Counted from the first letter of the stretch, positions 37,245 through 45,967 are shown. The stretch is DNA of 64,000 bases from Bacillota bacterium (GCA_023415825.1 JAEZJF010000021.1:148153-212152), one strand, 5' to 3'. Numbers and translations are program-made. Notes: generated by a model not told the origin, from the sequence alone.

Positions 37245-37416
37245 TCCTTTCTTTTATATCCATGCTGCTACTAAAAGAAAGAAGACCTAGCAACAGTGGA
37301 TGCAGTATTGCACCGCGAGCCTCAGGGATAATCAAATCATTGATTGCTCCTTTGCTCTTCGTTTAGAGACTCTACTCCCATTCTCTAACACTTCACGCGC
37401 AAATACCTGCTCTGTT
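37245..37416 (-). ncRNA. Tetrahydrofolate (THF) riboswitch and ribosome-site switch of folT
   Basis: Read on the minus strand from 37416 to 37292. P1 is AACAG / CTGTT; P2 is GTATTTGC / GCAATAC; P3 is TTAGAGA / TCTCTAA closing a loop AATGGGAGTAGAG; then ACGAAGAGC and an extended P4 (GAGC / GCTC); then the conserved stretch CGCGGTG and CTGCATCC before P1 closes. These match the known THF aptamer in order and sequence. Downstream, CTTTCTTTTA (37281-37272) pairs with TAAAAGAAAG (37256-37247), burying the AAGGAG site of folT. The alternative hairpin TGTTGCTA / TAGCAGCA shares bases with P1. This predicts translational shut-off when folate is bound. Confidence 0.9.
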
Positions 37417-37494
37417 TTATTATTAAATGATATATGATTTTCCACATTATATCTCAGACTCATTGACTTGTCCATGCTTTTTTGACGATAAATC

Positions 37495-38421
37495 TCATAA
37501 TGTTCTTCTGATGAATTCCTTAACAGTTTCACGATAGCCATCATTGTCCATAATCAGCGATTCACCATGCCTCGCTCCTGCAACAGTAAAGAGCTTTTTA
37601 TCGGACTTGCAGGCTTCATATAACCGGTTGACCATCTCAAAAGGAACAAAGGTGTCATCCTCACCATGTATAAATAGAATAGGCAGCTTACTCTTCTTAA
37701 CCTGCTTCAAAGCGGAAGCCTCACTTAAAAAGTATCCTGCCCGAAGCTTTGCGATAAGGTTGGTAACAGTCATAATGGGAAAGGACGGAAGTGCAAATTG
37801 GCGTTTCAGCTGATAGGTAAGCACATCCATTGCCGATGTATAGGAACAGTCGGAAACGATGGCTTTAACATTGGGAGGTAAGTCTTCTCCACTCAGCATC
37901 AGAACTGTAGCGCCTCCCATGGATACACCAAAGAGCAAAATTCTGATATCCTGACCATAGGTTTTTATGAGAAATTTTATCCAATCCATTAAATCCAAAC
38001 GATCAGGCCATCCAAAGCCAATGCACTTGCCCTCGCTTTGCCCATGTCCCCTGTCGTCCGGTGCCAAAACGTTGAAATTAAGTTCCTCATTAAAAAATTT
38101 CGCATAAGCGCCCAGGTCCATGCCTTTACTGTTATAGCCATGGGCCATGACCACAAATACTTTTTGATCGGCGTTGCTGGAGGGTATTAGAAACGCCTCA
38201 AGCTTCAGACTGTCCTGACTCTTAAGAGTAAAATGTACTTTATCTACCTTATCCAGCCATTCCTTTCCTTCAACCCAAATCCCGCCCAGAAAAGTTTCGG
38301 GAACATCCTTGTTCCCTTTCAAAAATGGCTTTTTACCGCTACAGACTGCCAATTTATAAAAATAATTACAGATAAGAAATAAAACAATCAGGATTACAGC
38401 AAGACCTATGAAGAACCACAT
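37495..38421 (-). CDS. Membrane-anchored alpha/beta hydrolase
   Basis: 308 residues. One N-terminal membrane helix (FIGLAVILIVLFLICNYFY), then an alpha/beta-hydrolase fold outside the membrane: oxyanion HGYNSKG, DDRGHGQSEGKCIGFGW, nucleophile GVSMGGATVL (Ser), acid IHGEDDTFVP (Asp), and GARHGESL (His). This resembles the Firmicutes YqkD-type serine aminopeptidase/hydrolase group; the substrate is unknown. ATG after AGGAGG. Confidence 0.87.
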   Translation of the reverse strand: MWFFIGLAVILIVLFLICNYFYKLAVCSGKKPFLKGNKDVPETFLGGIWVEGKEWLDKVDKVHFTLKSQDSLKLEAFLIPSSNADQKVFVVMAHGYNSKGMDLGAYAKFFNEELNFNVLAPDDRGHGQSEGKCIGFGWPDRLDLMDWIKFLIKTYGQDIRILLFGVSMGGATVLMLSGEDLPPNVKAIVSDCSYTSAMDVLTYQLKRQFALPSFPIMTVTNLIAKLRAGYFLSEASALKQVKKSKLPILFIHGEDDTFVPFEMVNRLYEACKSDKKLFTVAGARHGESLIMDNDGYRETVKEFIRRTL

Positions 38422-38439
38422 GCAGATACCTCCTGATAG

Positions 38440-39246
38440 TTATCCTTTATCATAATTGCGTCTTTTATTAGCGGGTTCCGGAATTTTTTCTCTGATCCGT
38501 ACATAAATATGCTTGATCCGACTGTTGTTAGAATCTCTTTCATCTATTTCAAAACGCTTAAGTGTTTTTATGAGGGGTGTAAGCTTGGCAAACCCGAAAT
38601 TTCGAGCATCAAAATCGGGTTGCTTTTTCTGGATCAGGTTGCCAACATCCGCTAAAAAGGCCCATCCGTTTTCATCAGCCACATCGGAGATGGATGAGGC
38701 AATGAGGTTAATCACATCTTCTCCTATCTTGCTGATAGGAGTCCTATTAACCCTCTTGACTCCTCCTTTATGTGGTTCTTCAGCCTCAGCCGGTTGACTG
38801 GGGATACTGCTAATGATCTCAAGATAGGTAAATTTATCGCACGCCACAATAAAGGGATTGGGAGTTTTTCGCTCCCCAATACCAAAAACCTTCATACCCG
38901 CTTCTCTTAGGCGAATAACCAATCGGGTAAAATCACTGTCACTGGACACTATACAGAAACCCTCGACCTGATCGGAATAAAGAATGTCCATAGCATCAAT
39001 AATCATAGCCGAATCCGAGGAATTTTTCCCTGAAGTATAACTGTACTGCTGGATTGGTGTAATGGCATTTTCAAGCAGTACGTTCTTCCAGCCTGAGACA
39101 TTTGGTTTGGTCCAGTCTCCATAAATACGCTTGATGGTTGGAATACCATACTTGGCAATTTCCTCAATGATTCCCTTGACATTACCATAAGGCACATTCT
39201 CCGCGTCAATCAACACGGCTAGGCGGAGCTCAGTATAATTTTTCAT
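38440..39246 (-). CDS. NYN-domain (PIN-like) protein with OST-HTH/LOTUS domain
   Basis: 268 residues from the ATG at 39246 after AAAGGA. The NYN nuclease-like domain (about 1-145) has RLAVLIDAENVPYGN with the first acidic residues, SSDSAMIIDAMDIL and FCIVSSDSDFTRLV (the Asp cluster of PIN-like RNases). After a linker rich in Glu and Pro, residues about 175-255 look like the OST-HTH/LOTUS RNA-binding module (IGEDVINLIASSISDVADENGWAFLADVG, given here in part). MARF1/LabA-like proteins share this order; an RNA-processing role is likely but unproven. Confidence 0.85.
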   Translation of the reverse strand: MKNYTELRLAVLIDAENVPYGNVKGIIEEIAKYGIPTIKRIYGDWTKPNVSGWKNVLLENAITPIQQYSYTSGKNSSDSAMIIDAMDILYSDQVEGFCIVSSDSDFTRLVIRLREAGMKVFGIGERKTPNPFIVACDKFTYLEIISSIPSQPAEAEEPHKGGVKRVNRTPISKIGEDVINLIASSISDVADENGWAFLADVGNLIQKKQPDFDARNFGFAKLTPLIKTLKRFEIDERDSNNSRIKHIYVRIREKIPEPANKRRNYDKG

Positions 39247-39340
39247 AGTGTTTCCTTTCAAGCAATTGATAATATTCTCTCTATGTTGTTTTAAAAGCTT
39301 ACTTCTTACTTTCTCTTCTATTATTATAGCCAATCATGAG

Positions 39341-39856
39341 CTATTCTCCAAGATTTATCCAATATCGCTGGACTATTTCATTTTTAAGTTCCTGTTCATT
39401 CTCAAGAATTCCGCCATTTTTTATAATAGTTCTGGCTGAACCCATATTGATCTTATCACAACAGACAAGCACCCTATCCAGGCCTATTTCCTTTGCCAAA
39501 GGCAATGACATCCCCAGCATTTTTACAGCATGTCCTTTTTTTCGTTCTTGGGGTCTGATTCCATAACCAATATGTCCACCATAATTCAAGAGGTACTCAT
39601 TAAGCTCGTGACGTATATGAAGCGCACCTATCATCCTATTATCATTATCCATATAGAAAAACAAAGACGCAGGAACCAACCCTTTATCACGTACCATCTC
39701 AGTTGACTCAAATTCCCATCTGGATAATAGTTCGCTGTAGCTTAAGCCTTCTCTGCGGGCCGCATAGGGAACGATTTCCTCTTCTATTTTCTCCCACTCG
39801 GAGATGTAATCCAAATAAGCCTGCTCCAGCTCCGGGTTTGGACTAACCAATTTCAT
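39341..39856 (-). CDS. GNAT-family N-acetyltransferase
   Basis: 171 residues from the ATG at 39856 after GAGG. The acetyl-CoA-binding part is recognised from HIGYGIRPQERKKGHAVKML (GxxRxxG-like segment) and the later IIKNGGILENE. Similar to the YesJ/YkkB-type acetyltransferases that act on small amines; the substrate is unknown. It marks the beginning of the AT-rich accessory region, although no attC-like site flanks it. Confidence 0.85.
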   Translation of the reverse strand: MKLVSPNPELEQAYLDYISEWEKIEEEIVPYAARREGLSYSELLSRWEFESTEMVRDKGLVPASLFFYMDNDNRMIGALHIRHELNEYLLNYGGHIGYGIRPQERKKGHAVKMLGMSLPLAKEIGLDRVLVCCDKINMGSARTIIKNGGILENEQELKNEIVQRYWINLGE

Positions 39857-39905
39857 CACTATTCCTCACATTCCTGAACAAGTTTTATTGCATTTTTCAG
39901 CTCAT

Positions 39906-40355
39906 CTATGTATTTTTCGGTTTTATCATTTTCTCATAAAGGCTTATGATAATGTTTGTAGGAAACAGACGGTGCTCAAATAGGAGAATCAAGGACAATA
40001 GGGCTTCAAATAATCCAATAATAAAGTATAGAACATGCAGAAAGACAACGGAGCCAAGCATTATGCATTGAACAGTTATCCAAATGACTAAAGCCCAACT
40101 GAAAACACTGCTTATGTAGCCTTGATATTTCGAATTCAAACGAAAGGTTAAAGCGCTAATGATGTTTCCAAGACCTATTACCGAAAGTAAAATGATTCCC
40201 GGTACCAGATAATTACTAAAAGGTGAATTTTTTAAAACCTCGGTAGACATTCCAAGGGGGGCATCAGGATTTAAGATAGCAGCAAGTCCGCCTGCAATAG
40301 CTCCTATTCCGACAAAAGCATGTATAATAGGCAATATAGTATATACTTTCTTCAT
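39906..40355 (-). CDS. Hypothetical membrane protein, four helices
   Basis: 149 residues with about four membrane segments: ILPIIHAFVGIGAIAGGLAA, YLVPGIILLSVIGLGNIISA, VFSWALVIWITVQCIMLG, and FLHVLYFIIGLFEALLSLIL. I do not recognise a named family. The N-terminal pattern (FxGxGAxxGGxxAxxNPxxPLGM) recurs in small Firmicutes membrane proteins of unknown function. ATG after AGGAGG. Confidence 0.75.
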   Translation of the reverse strand: MKKVYTILPIIHAFVGIGAIAGGLAAILNPDAPLGMSTEVLKNSPFSNYLVPGIILLSVIGLGNIISALTFRLNSKYQGYISSVFSWALVIWITVQCIMLGSVVFLHVLYFIIGLFEALLSLILLFEHRLFPTNIIISLYEKMIKPKNT

Positions 40356-40415
40356 TTATGTTCCTCCTGCTATATGGTTTTTATGAGCAAGAACTACTTC
40401 CTGGAAGTTTTAAGT

Positions 40416-40760
40416 TTATGGGATGTTACGATTGTCGTCAAGCAACTTAATTTTTGAATTAAGCGTCTGCTCATCAAAATATCCTATTTCTTTTATTTCC
40501 TTAAGAGCTTCTAAACTTTCTGAATATTGATTAGCCTTGATGGCCTTGTCTTTCATTTGACAATACAGTTTATTGATACCCTCCAAATCCTGATTATCTA
40601 TAATTCCCATATCCCTCAGCCTTGTATATTTTAACAGCTCTCCTTCAGATAAATCAATGGGCTCAGATTTAGGAATTAGTGGGCTTATTGCTGCCCGAAC
40701 CGCCAAATAAATGATAAGAAACATAATAAGTCCACTAATAATCATATCTTCCAGGGCCAT
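40416..40760 (-). CDS. Hypothetical protein with N-terminal membrane anchor
   Basis: 114 residues: one membrane helix at 7-25 (ISGLIMFLIIYLAVRAAIS), then a soluble part with two short repeats, LLKYTRLRDMGIIDNQDLEGI and LEALKEIKEIGYFDEQTLNSKI (split here), similar to SHOCT-like oligomerisation motifs (LxxLKxxGxIxxxEFexkK). Function unknown. Start after AGGTG. Confidence 0.7.
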   Translation of the reverse strand: MALEDMIISGLIMFLIIYLAVRAAISPLIPKSEPIDLSEGELLKYTRLRDMGIIDNQDLEGINKLYCQMKDKAIKANQYSESLEALKEIKEIGYFDEQTLNSKIKLLDDNRNIP

Positions 40761-40777
40761 AACAACACCTACTCGGA

Positions 40778-41155
40778 TTAGGCCAATTTTCTAAGACAAA
40801 CGATATTACCATCCGGGTCTCTAAAATGCATCGATCTGGCACCCCAGGGGTATGTAGTAGGCACTGACACAAATTCAATATTCAGATCTGACGACTTAAG
40901 CCTATTGTATTCATCATCAACATTTTCAACAGTAAAGCCAAATGTGAACATTCCTGTTCCACAAAACTTACTAAAATCAAATCCCATGTCGCTAATAGCT
41001 GCTGATTTTGAATAGACAGCCAAACTACCACCATCAATTAGTATAAATGTATGTATGTCATCACCTTCTGAGGTAGTCTGCAAAACCTTTTCATAAAACT
41101 TCGCCAGCCTTGGTACATTATCGGTAATTAAACAGATTCCGCTATCAAAAATCAT
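40778..41155 (-). CDS. VOC-superfamily (glyoxalase/bleomycin-resistance-like) protein
   Basis: 125 residues from the ATG at 41155. Single vicinal-oxygen-chelate domain: ICLITDNVPRLAKFYEKVL at the N-terminus, FGFTVENVDDEYNRL in the middle and SMHFRDPDGNIVCLRK at the C-terminus. The metal-ligand pattern is only partly kept. These proteins dimerise and can bind or modify small molecules; the substrate is unknown. Confidence 0.85.
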   Translation of the reverse strand: MIFDSGICLITDNVPRLAKFYEKVLQTTSEGDDIHTFILIDGGSLAVYSKSAAISDMGFDFSKFCGTGMFTFGFTVENVDDEYNRLKSSDLNIEFVSVPTTYPWGARSMHFRDPDGNIVCLRKLA

Positions 41156-41193
41156 CACGACATCCTTCTCTCCCTTCATAAGTCTTGCTTGAT

Positions 41194-41388
41194 TTACTCA
41201 TCTGCATCAATATGCAGTCCCATTTTTTCAAAGTGCTTATATCCCTTTTCTGTTATGACATAAACTGTTGCCTTACCCTCATCAAGTTCAATCAGCCCTT
41301 GTTCTAAATAAAAATCAAGCAATTTTGCCCCTAGACGCCCGCCTAGGTGGTCATAACATTTCCTTCCCGTCATCTTTTTCGAACGCAT
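41194..41388 (-). CDS. Short protein matching the C-terminal half of ArsR-type regulators
   Basis: 64 residues from an ATG with a good GGGAG site. The text GRKCYDHLGGRLGAKLLDFYL, then ITEKGYKHFEKMGL, is like the C-terminal segment of a group of ArsR winged-helix regulators (C-x-DHL-GRLG..). The DNA-binding helix-turn-helix half is missing upstream. Either a truncated remnant that acquired its own start or a stand-alone small domain. Confidence 0.55.
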   Translation of the reverse strand: MRSKKMTGRKCYDHLGGRLGAKLLDFYLEQGLIELDEGKATVYVITEKGYKHFEKMGLHIDADE

Positions 41389-41450
41389 ACCAATACTCCC
41401 TGTTTTAATTAGTATAATCAGCCCATACTTATATTTTTTGCAATGATTCA

Positions 41451-42221
41451 TTATTCTCCACGATTATACACATCCGATAAATGTTGAAAGTTATGTAGCA
41501 AATCAAGATATTTATCTGGATGAAGCAAACTAATTTCACCATGGCCGCTTTTTTCTATGATTTTTAAAAAGCTATTATTAATGGTATTATGAAGCAATGT
41601 CGCAGATTTTTTCATTATGGATAATTCTTTCCCACCAACCAATATTAATGTTTTTGCTTTCGTCTTGCATAATGTTGGAGGTATCGAATAATCTCCATTA
41701 CTTTTCGTAATATTAATGAGTGATTCTTTGGTCATTCTTATACTGTCCTCATAATAGTTTTCAAATAAGCTATCAGGTATATTTAATGATTTAGCCTGTA
41801 GTTTCGAATACCATCTCTTTTTAATCAATCCATAAAACATATTATACATTGGTACAGTTAGTGCAACTGCTGTTTTAATAGGATAAACCAAAGCGCTTTC
41901 TATTACAGCATTCTCTGTTATATCACATTGTTGAGACAATATTTCTACAACGATTTGAGCTCCAATAGAAAGACCACAAAGTACAAAAACTTTTCCATTA
42001 CAATTTTCTTTTATATAATTGACCACATGTTCAGCAGATTCTTTTATACTTACAAAAGTCGTGTCATATGCGTCACCATGGCCGTCAATAATCGGTGTCA
42101 CTATATGATAGTTTTTTTGTAACACTTCGATTTGTGTTTTCCATGACCACCATGACAACCCACCCCCATGAAGAAAAACAAAAGTTGGCATGTTTTTGTC
42201 GCCAAATTCTTTGAATACCAT
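41451..42221 (-). CDS. Alpha/beta hydrolase
   Basis: 256 residues from the ATG at 42221 after AAGGGG. The fold is seen from FVFLHGGGLSWWSW (oxyanion), IDGHGDAY, nucleophile motif CGLSIGAQIVVEI (Ser), VGGKELSIMKKSA near the acid position and IEKSGHGEISLLHP (His). It resembles 3-oxoadipate enol-lactonase/MhpC-like hydrolases; no substrate can be named. AT-rich codon use compared with the genes before 39 kb. Confidence 0.85.
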   Translation of the reverse strand: MVFKEFGDKNMPTFVFLHGGGLSWWSWKTQIEVLQKNYHIVTPIIDGHGDAYDTTFVSIKESAEHVVNYIKENCNGKVFVLCGLSIGAQIVVEILSQQCDITENAVIESALVYPIKTAVALTVPMYNMFYGLIKKRWYSKLQAKSLNIPDSLFENYYEDSIRMTKESLINITKSNGDYSIPPTLCKTKAKTLILVGGKELSIMKKSATLLHNTINNSFLKIIEKSGHGEISLLHPDKYLDLLHNFQHLSDVYNRGE

Positions 42222-42268
42222 GTTTGTCCCCTTCCTTTGCATCATAAATATTCAAATCGAAGTCTTAG

Positions 42269-42805
42269 TCATGAAGCATCTATTAATTTCACATGTTCAA
42301 TAAGCGGATTTATATATTCTTTTTTAGTGTGGTCATTTGATTTCGTAAGAGTATCGTAAACACCTTGTTCTACAGATGATTTATCCTTGTTAAGTCTCAA
42401 GACAAATCTATATACGCCCATTAATCCTTTATTCTTTATTCCCATCGTTTCATAGTTCATACCGCTCAGGAAATAGAAGAATTGAAGCCTTTCTTGTTCT
42501 TCTAAAGAGAAATTTTTATTTTTCAAAGCATCAGTATCCATGGCAGCAGGTGGTGTTGCTCCCGTTGCAAATATAATAATCTTTTTATCTGTCATCTTCA
42601 AAATGCTATTTTTTATCGATTTTAGCCCACTAATTTGGCCGGCATGAATTCCGCCGCCAAATATAATAGTATTATATTCAAATAAACTATTAACATCTAA
42701 TTTATCTATAGAGACTGCCTTACAATTCAATTCTTCTGCAATCCATTCAGCATATTTCTGAGTAAATCCTGTATTCGACTTATATAAAACGATTGTTTTT
42801 CCCAT
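42269..42805 (-). CDS. Flavodoxin-domain protein
   Basis: 178 residues. FMN-binding phosphate loop YKSNTGFTQKYAEWIAEEL at the N-terminus, IIFGGGIHAGQISG and KIIIFATGATPPA as in the flavodoxin_5 group that includes HemG-type protoporphyrinogen oxidase. The C-terminal helical part lacks strong heme-pathway signatures, so only an FMN-dependent redox role is claimed. ATG at 42805, with an in-frame GTG three codons earlier too close to the ribosome site. Confidence 0.82.
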   Translation of the reverse strand: MGKTIVLYKSNTGFTQKYAEWIAEELNCKAVSIDKLDVNSLFEYNTIIFGGGIHAGQISGLKSIKNSILKMTDKKIIIFATGATPPAAMDTDALKNKNFSLEEQERLQFFYFLSGMNYETMGIKNKGLMGVYRFVLRLNKDKSSVEQGVYDTLTKSNDHTKKEYINPLIEHVKLIDAS

Positions 42806-42888
42806 TATTTTCACAGCCCTTCCCTTTAGCTACACTTGCTGCCCAGGATTCTTAAGTAAGCAGGATAGCGTTTCGATTAAGCTGATTA

Positions 42889-43626
42889 TTATATTCTTGG
42901 TGTCATACTGTCGATGAGCTGTTGTACTTTTTCACTTTTGCTCTCTCTAGTCCTAAGTATAGCCATAATATATATTGCTTTGTCTATATCTTTCATATCT
43001 ATTGTTTTATCCTTTTTCAGTAAAGAGAGATATTTTTGTGAGAGACGGTATGCAATTTCATATAAGATAATATAAGTTCTTGCATAGTCGTAAATGGGAT
43101 TGCCGAGTCTGGCATTAACCCAATCTATGATATAGTACTTACCAAATGAATACATAATGTTAAGCAAATGAAAATCAAGATGACATAGATTATGTTTTTC
43201 TTCTATGTTATATAAATATTGTAACGCTATTTTTTTCTTTTCTTTGTCAAAATCCAAATCTTGAAGTTCGTTCTTAAATGTAATTTTTAGATTTGAAATA
43301 TTTATGTTTTCTATAGAATGTACTTGCTTTTGAAGTTGAATTAAGTCTTCAATGCCTTGTTTATACTTCTCTTTTAGCATTCTTTCACCCAAAGTGATTC
43401 CATCAATATAATCCATTCTAGTAATATGAGGGTTATCTGTTTTATAATATTTCACTGTTGGCAAAGAAGTTTTATTAACCTCATTTTGAATTCGTATTTC
43501 GTTATCAATCCATTCAACAGGATAAGTACTGTTATAAAGCTTAAAAGCAAAACCATTCCAGAAATAGACCTTTGCTTGCTTTCCTACTCCTATTTCTTTT
43601 CTTGTATCATCAAATGATCCACTCAT
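42889..43626 (-). CDS. Aminoglycoside-phosphotransferase-like kinase
   Basis: 245 residues from the ATG at 43626 after AGG. Kinase-like fold: IGVGKQAKVYFWNGFAFKLY at the N-terminus (Gly loop and Lys), catalytic loop LCHLDFHLLNIMY (HxDxxxxN), and metal motif YYIIDWVNARLGNP (Asp). Members phosphorylate aminoglycosides, choline, homoserine and others; the substrate is not predictable, so no resistance function is claimed. Confidence 0.82.
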   Translation of the reverse strand: MSGSFDDTRKEIGVGKQAKVYFWNGFAFKLYNSTYPVEWIDNEIRIQNEVNKTSLPTVKYYKTDNPHITRMDYIDGITLGERMLKEKYKQGIEDLIQLQKQVHSIENINISNLKITFKNELQDLDFDKEKKKIALQYLYNIEEKHNLCHLDFHLLNIMYSFGKYYIIDWVNARLGNPIYDYARTYIILYEIAYRLSQKYLSLLKKDKTIDMKDIDKAIYIMAILRTRESKSEKVQQLIDSMTPRI

Positions 43627-43683
43627 GCAGCTCACATCCTTAAAAATTAAGCTCTATTATACACCAAGATAGAGACAATATCC

Positions 43684-43719
43684 GCGACGAAACGGATCAG
43701 CACAGAGCCTTTCCCTCCA
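43684..43719 (-). repeat. Degenerate fragment of the attC-like repeat
   Basis: CGACGAAACGGATCAGCAC..AGAGCCTTTCCCT matches the internal part of intact copies (CGACGAACCGGACCAGCGGAGCCTTTCCCT). Neither end of the repeat is left. It is the lowest-coordinate trace of the cassette-separating repeat that I found. Confidence 0.6.
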
Positions 43720-43753
43720 TTAATTTTTATATAAAATTTTATCATTTAAGACT

Positions 43754-44119
43754 CTAGCCATCTATACTAACATAAGATAACTGCAAATCATTATTAAATT
43801 CAACTCCTATGATGTGTTCATCCAAATTACTGTTTAACCAAGTCAATATACCCCATTCATCACTTATAATTTCTATATCAGCTTCATTAAGCCTTTTTGC
43901 GATTTCATCTTGCGTATATTCACATTTGTAAAAGTCACTTACACCATTATTTAACACATATTCAATTATCTCTGACTTCTTTAATAAATACAACTCGAGA
44001 ATCTTTTGGGCATACTCTACTGTTTTATCATCCATCGCATCTTCTCTAATTTTAACAACAACACCGCCAACCTTTGTCTCAAATGAAATGTCACCTAATT
44101 TGAAATCCTCTTTCCTCAT
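43754..44119 (-). CDS. Hypothetical protein
   Basis: 121 residues from the ATG at 44119 after GAGG. Acidic soluble protein. Pattern: GDISFETKVGGVVVKIRED, an alpha-helical middle (KTVEYAQKILELYLLKKSEI) and a beta-rich end EWGILTWLNSNLDEHIIGVEF. This arrangement resembles the DUF2004/DUF6985-like immunity-type proteins seen singly in Firmicutes, but I cannot assign it. Confidence 0.7.
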   Translation of the reverse strand: MRKEDFKLGDISFETKVGGVVVKIREDAMDDKTVEYAQKILELYLLKKSEIIEYVLNNGVSDFYKCEYTQDEIAKRLNEADIEIISDEWGILTWLNSNLDEHIIGVEFNNDLQLSYVSIDG

Positions 44120-44264
44120 ATTCCAATTCCTCACCTAGTTATTCTTTTATATACTCAATAAACACTATAGCGTAGCAACTGTATTGAATAGTTTTCGTTT
44201 AATAATGCTAGAGCAAATTTCTTTTTATGCCCTTCTTCCAGTCATTCTCCATGTAAATGTGATG

Positions 44265-45068
44265 TTACTTGAAGTAGGCAAATGGATGCTTACCATCTAT
44301 TGAATCTCTTTCGAAAACTATATCTTTATATCCTATTTCATCTGCTGATATAACAAAATCAATAATTGCTCTATCTCTTATTGTCGGAGATTTTGAACCA
44401 ACTGAATAAACATCTATTAATACAAGAAATTCCTTGTCGCTTTGTTCACCAATATCCTTTATAAAATAATCGACTGGACTAAATATTATATTATCTTGAA
44501 TATCCTTATAATAATCGCTATCGACCTTAATATTATTACTTTCAAGTTGGCTTTTCTTTTGCTTCCAACTATTTAATTCTTCTTCTGTGAATTTCATTGT
44601 ACATATTACATCAAATTTCGGTAAACTAAAATCGATCGTTCCATTCTCGTTATTGATGTCTTGTATCTTTGCTAGTATATCGTTACTAGAAAAAATGTTA
44701 TATATTCGATTTTCTTTATACTTAAACAAATCTAGTATCATATAAGATCTTACTGCTGTATGATTTTTGTTAACAACCGCTATTACTCCATTCCCAATGT
44801 CAGCCAAACTATATTGCTGCTTTAATGCATTTATATCATTATCACTTGTACTTTCTAAAACTATTGCTTCTGAATCTTTCACCCTTAGTTTGATATTCCC
44901 ATCAAAATAGAGTTCAGCTTTACTTGGATTTTTCTCATCGATTAATTTTACTGATAAGCTAGATATCAACTCCTCATCAATATTTCCTTTTTCAGTTTTG
45001 ACATTATTTATTTCACAACCAGTGAGTAAAATTATCAGTAAAAAAGAAACTATAATTTTTCTAAGCAT
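44265..45068 (-). CDS. Hypothetical lipoprotein
   Basis: 267 residues from the ATG at 45068 after GAGGG. Signal peptide with lipobox ILLTGC (Cys about 18). The mature part is a beta-rich domain without recognised family (IGNGVIAVVNKNHTAVRSYMI; FSPVDYFIKDIGEQSDKEF given in part). Very AT-rich. The attC-like site at 45102-45215 lies immediately 5' of it, as expected if this gene begins a cassette. Confidence 0.72.
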   Translation of the reverse strand: MLRKIIVSFLLIILLTGCEINNVKTEKGNIDEELISSLSVKLIDEKNPSKAELYFDGNIKLRVKDSEAIVLESTSDNDINALKQQYSLADIGNGVIAVVNKNHTAVRSYMILDLFKYKENRIYNIFSSNDILAKIQDINNENGTIDFSLPKFDVICTMKFTEEELNSWKQKKSQLESNNIKVDSDYYKDIQDNIIFSPVDYFIKDIGEQSDKEFLVLIDVYSVGSKSPTIRDRAIIDFVISADEIGYKDIVFERDSIDGKHPFAYFK

Positions 45069-45101
45069 TTTATACCCTCTTTTCATCAATTTATCTATTC
45101 C

Positions 45102-45215
45102 AGCTAACGTTCTGGCTTCACTAAGCCAACGAATCGGATCAGCGGAACCCTTTTTTACTTACCGTCTAGGTTGCATGGCGAGCAGCGTTATTTCGATAAC
45201 CATTGCCGGCTAAGT
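45102..45215 (-). repeat. attC-like site, degenerate
   Basis: Low end AGCTAACGTTCTGG (minus strand ..CCAGAACGTTAGCT, an R'-like core), then AACGAATCGGATCAGCGGAACCC and CCGTCTAGGTTGCATGGCGAGCAGCG, as in the long copies near 55.8 and 57.8 kb. The high end, with the CATTGCCGGC stretch, is diverged. The end of the DUF4184 gene runs into it. Confidence 0.7.
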
Positions 45216-45940
45216 AATGAGGCTAATAATAAACCCAAAATTATACAATCAATACTTGTAACAATAAAAACGCCGATATTAAAGGTTGTGCGATATGTTG
45301 CCATCATTAACATTATACCAAATAATAGGATAAAGCTGATAAGGAAAGTTGATATAATGTATCGGATCTTTCTCTTTGTAGAAATTGCCTGTTTATTATC
45401 GTTTATATTTTTAAATCCATAAAAATAAGCCAAAATAACAAAGAATCCAAATAATGAGCTACCATGCTGTAATACCTTATAAATAGGTACTAAATAGCCT
45501 AAAACATAAAATTTTGAAGCTAATAATGGTATCAGTATAACCATTGTTCCAGTATCATGAGTAAATGAATCCCAGACCACATGGGTAAACATACCTAAAA
45601 GTGCTGAATAACAAAATCTAAAGACTTTCTTTATGGAATCTAAGGTCCAAACCCTATGGGCTATGATACTGAACCACTTGTCAATTGGATTGGGCATATG
45701 TAAAATTAAAGGCTTCTTAATTATAAAGTGAAACACAAATGCTAATAAAAAACATAGTGGCAAATTTAAGATGAAAAAGCCGATTATATTATGTCCATAA
45801 AGAGATATAGGCTTTAGCTGTATGAAATACTCAAAATCTGGAGCCATGCTTCCCAACGCAAGTCCTGTCAGGCAAAACTTATCTTTCCATCTCCTTTTTA
45901 GCGGAATTACTGCTGCAGGATGCGCAAAAGTAAACGGCAT
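45188..45940 (-). CDS. DUF4184-family membrane protein
   Basis: 250 residues, about seven membrane helices. N-terminus MPFTFAHPAAVIPL and then GLALGSMAPDFEYFI is the hallmark of DUF4184, a family of unknown function with metal-binding-like His and Asp residues resembling membrane-bound hydrolases; LLGMFTHVVWDSFTHDTGTM is also conserved. The last ten residues lie in the attC-like site, so the 3' end has drifted into the repeat. Confidence 0.85.
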   Translation of the reverse strand: MPFTFAHPAAVIPLKRRWKDKFCLTGLALGSMAPDFEYFIQLKPISLYGHNIIGFFILNLPLCFLLAFVFHFIIKKPLILHMPNPIDKWFSIIAHRVWTLDSIKKVFRFCYSALLGMFTHVVWDSFTHDTGTMVILIPLLASKFYVLGYLVPIYKVLQHGSSLFGFFVILAYFYGFKNINDNKQAISTKRKIRYIISTFLISFILLFGIMLMMATYRTTFNIGVFIVTSIDCIILGLLLASLLSRQWLSK

Positions 45941-45967
45941 AACTTACTCCTTAACAGGAATTCTTTT

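Noticed and set aside
37332..37544. Open frame of 70 codons upstream of folT
   Set aside because: It lies across the THF riboswitch and into the next gene; the RNA structure explains the conservation better.
42889..43626. Antibiotic-resistance phosphotransferase
   Set aside because: Only general APH-fold motifs are visible; nothing points to an aminoglycoside substrate.
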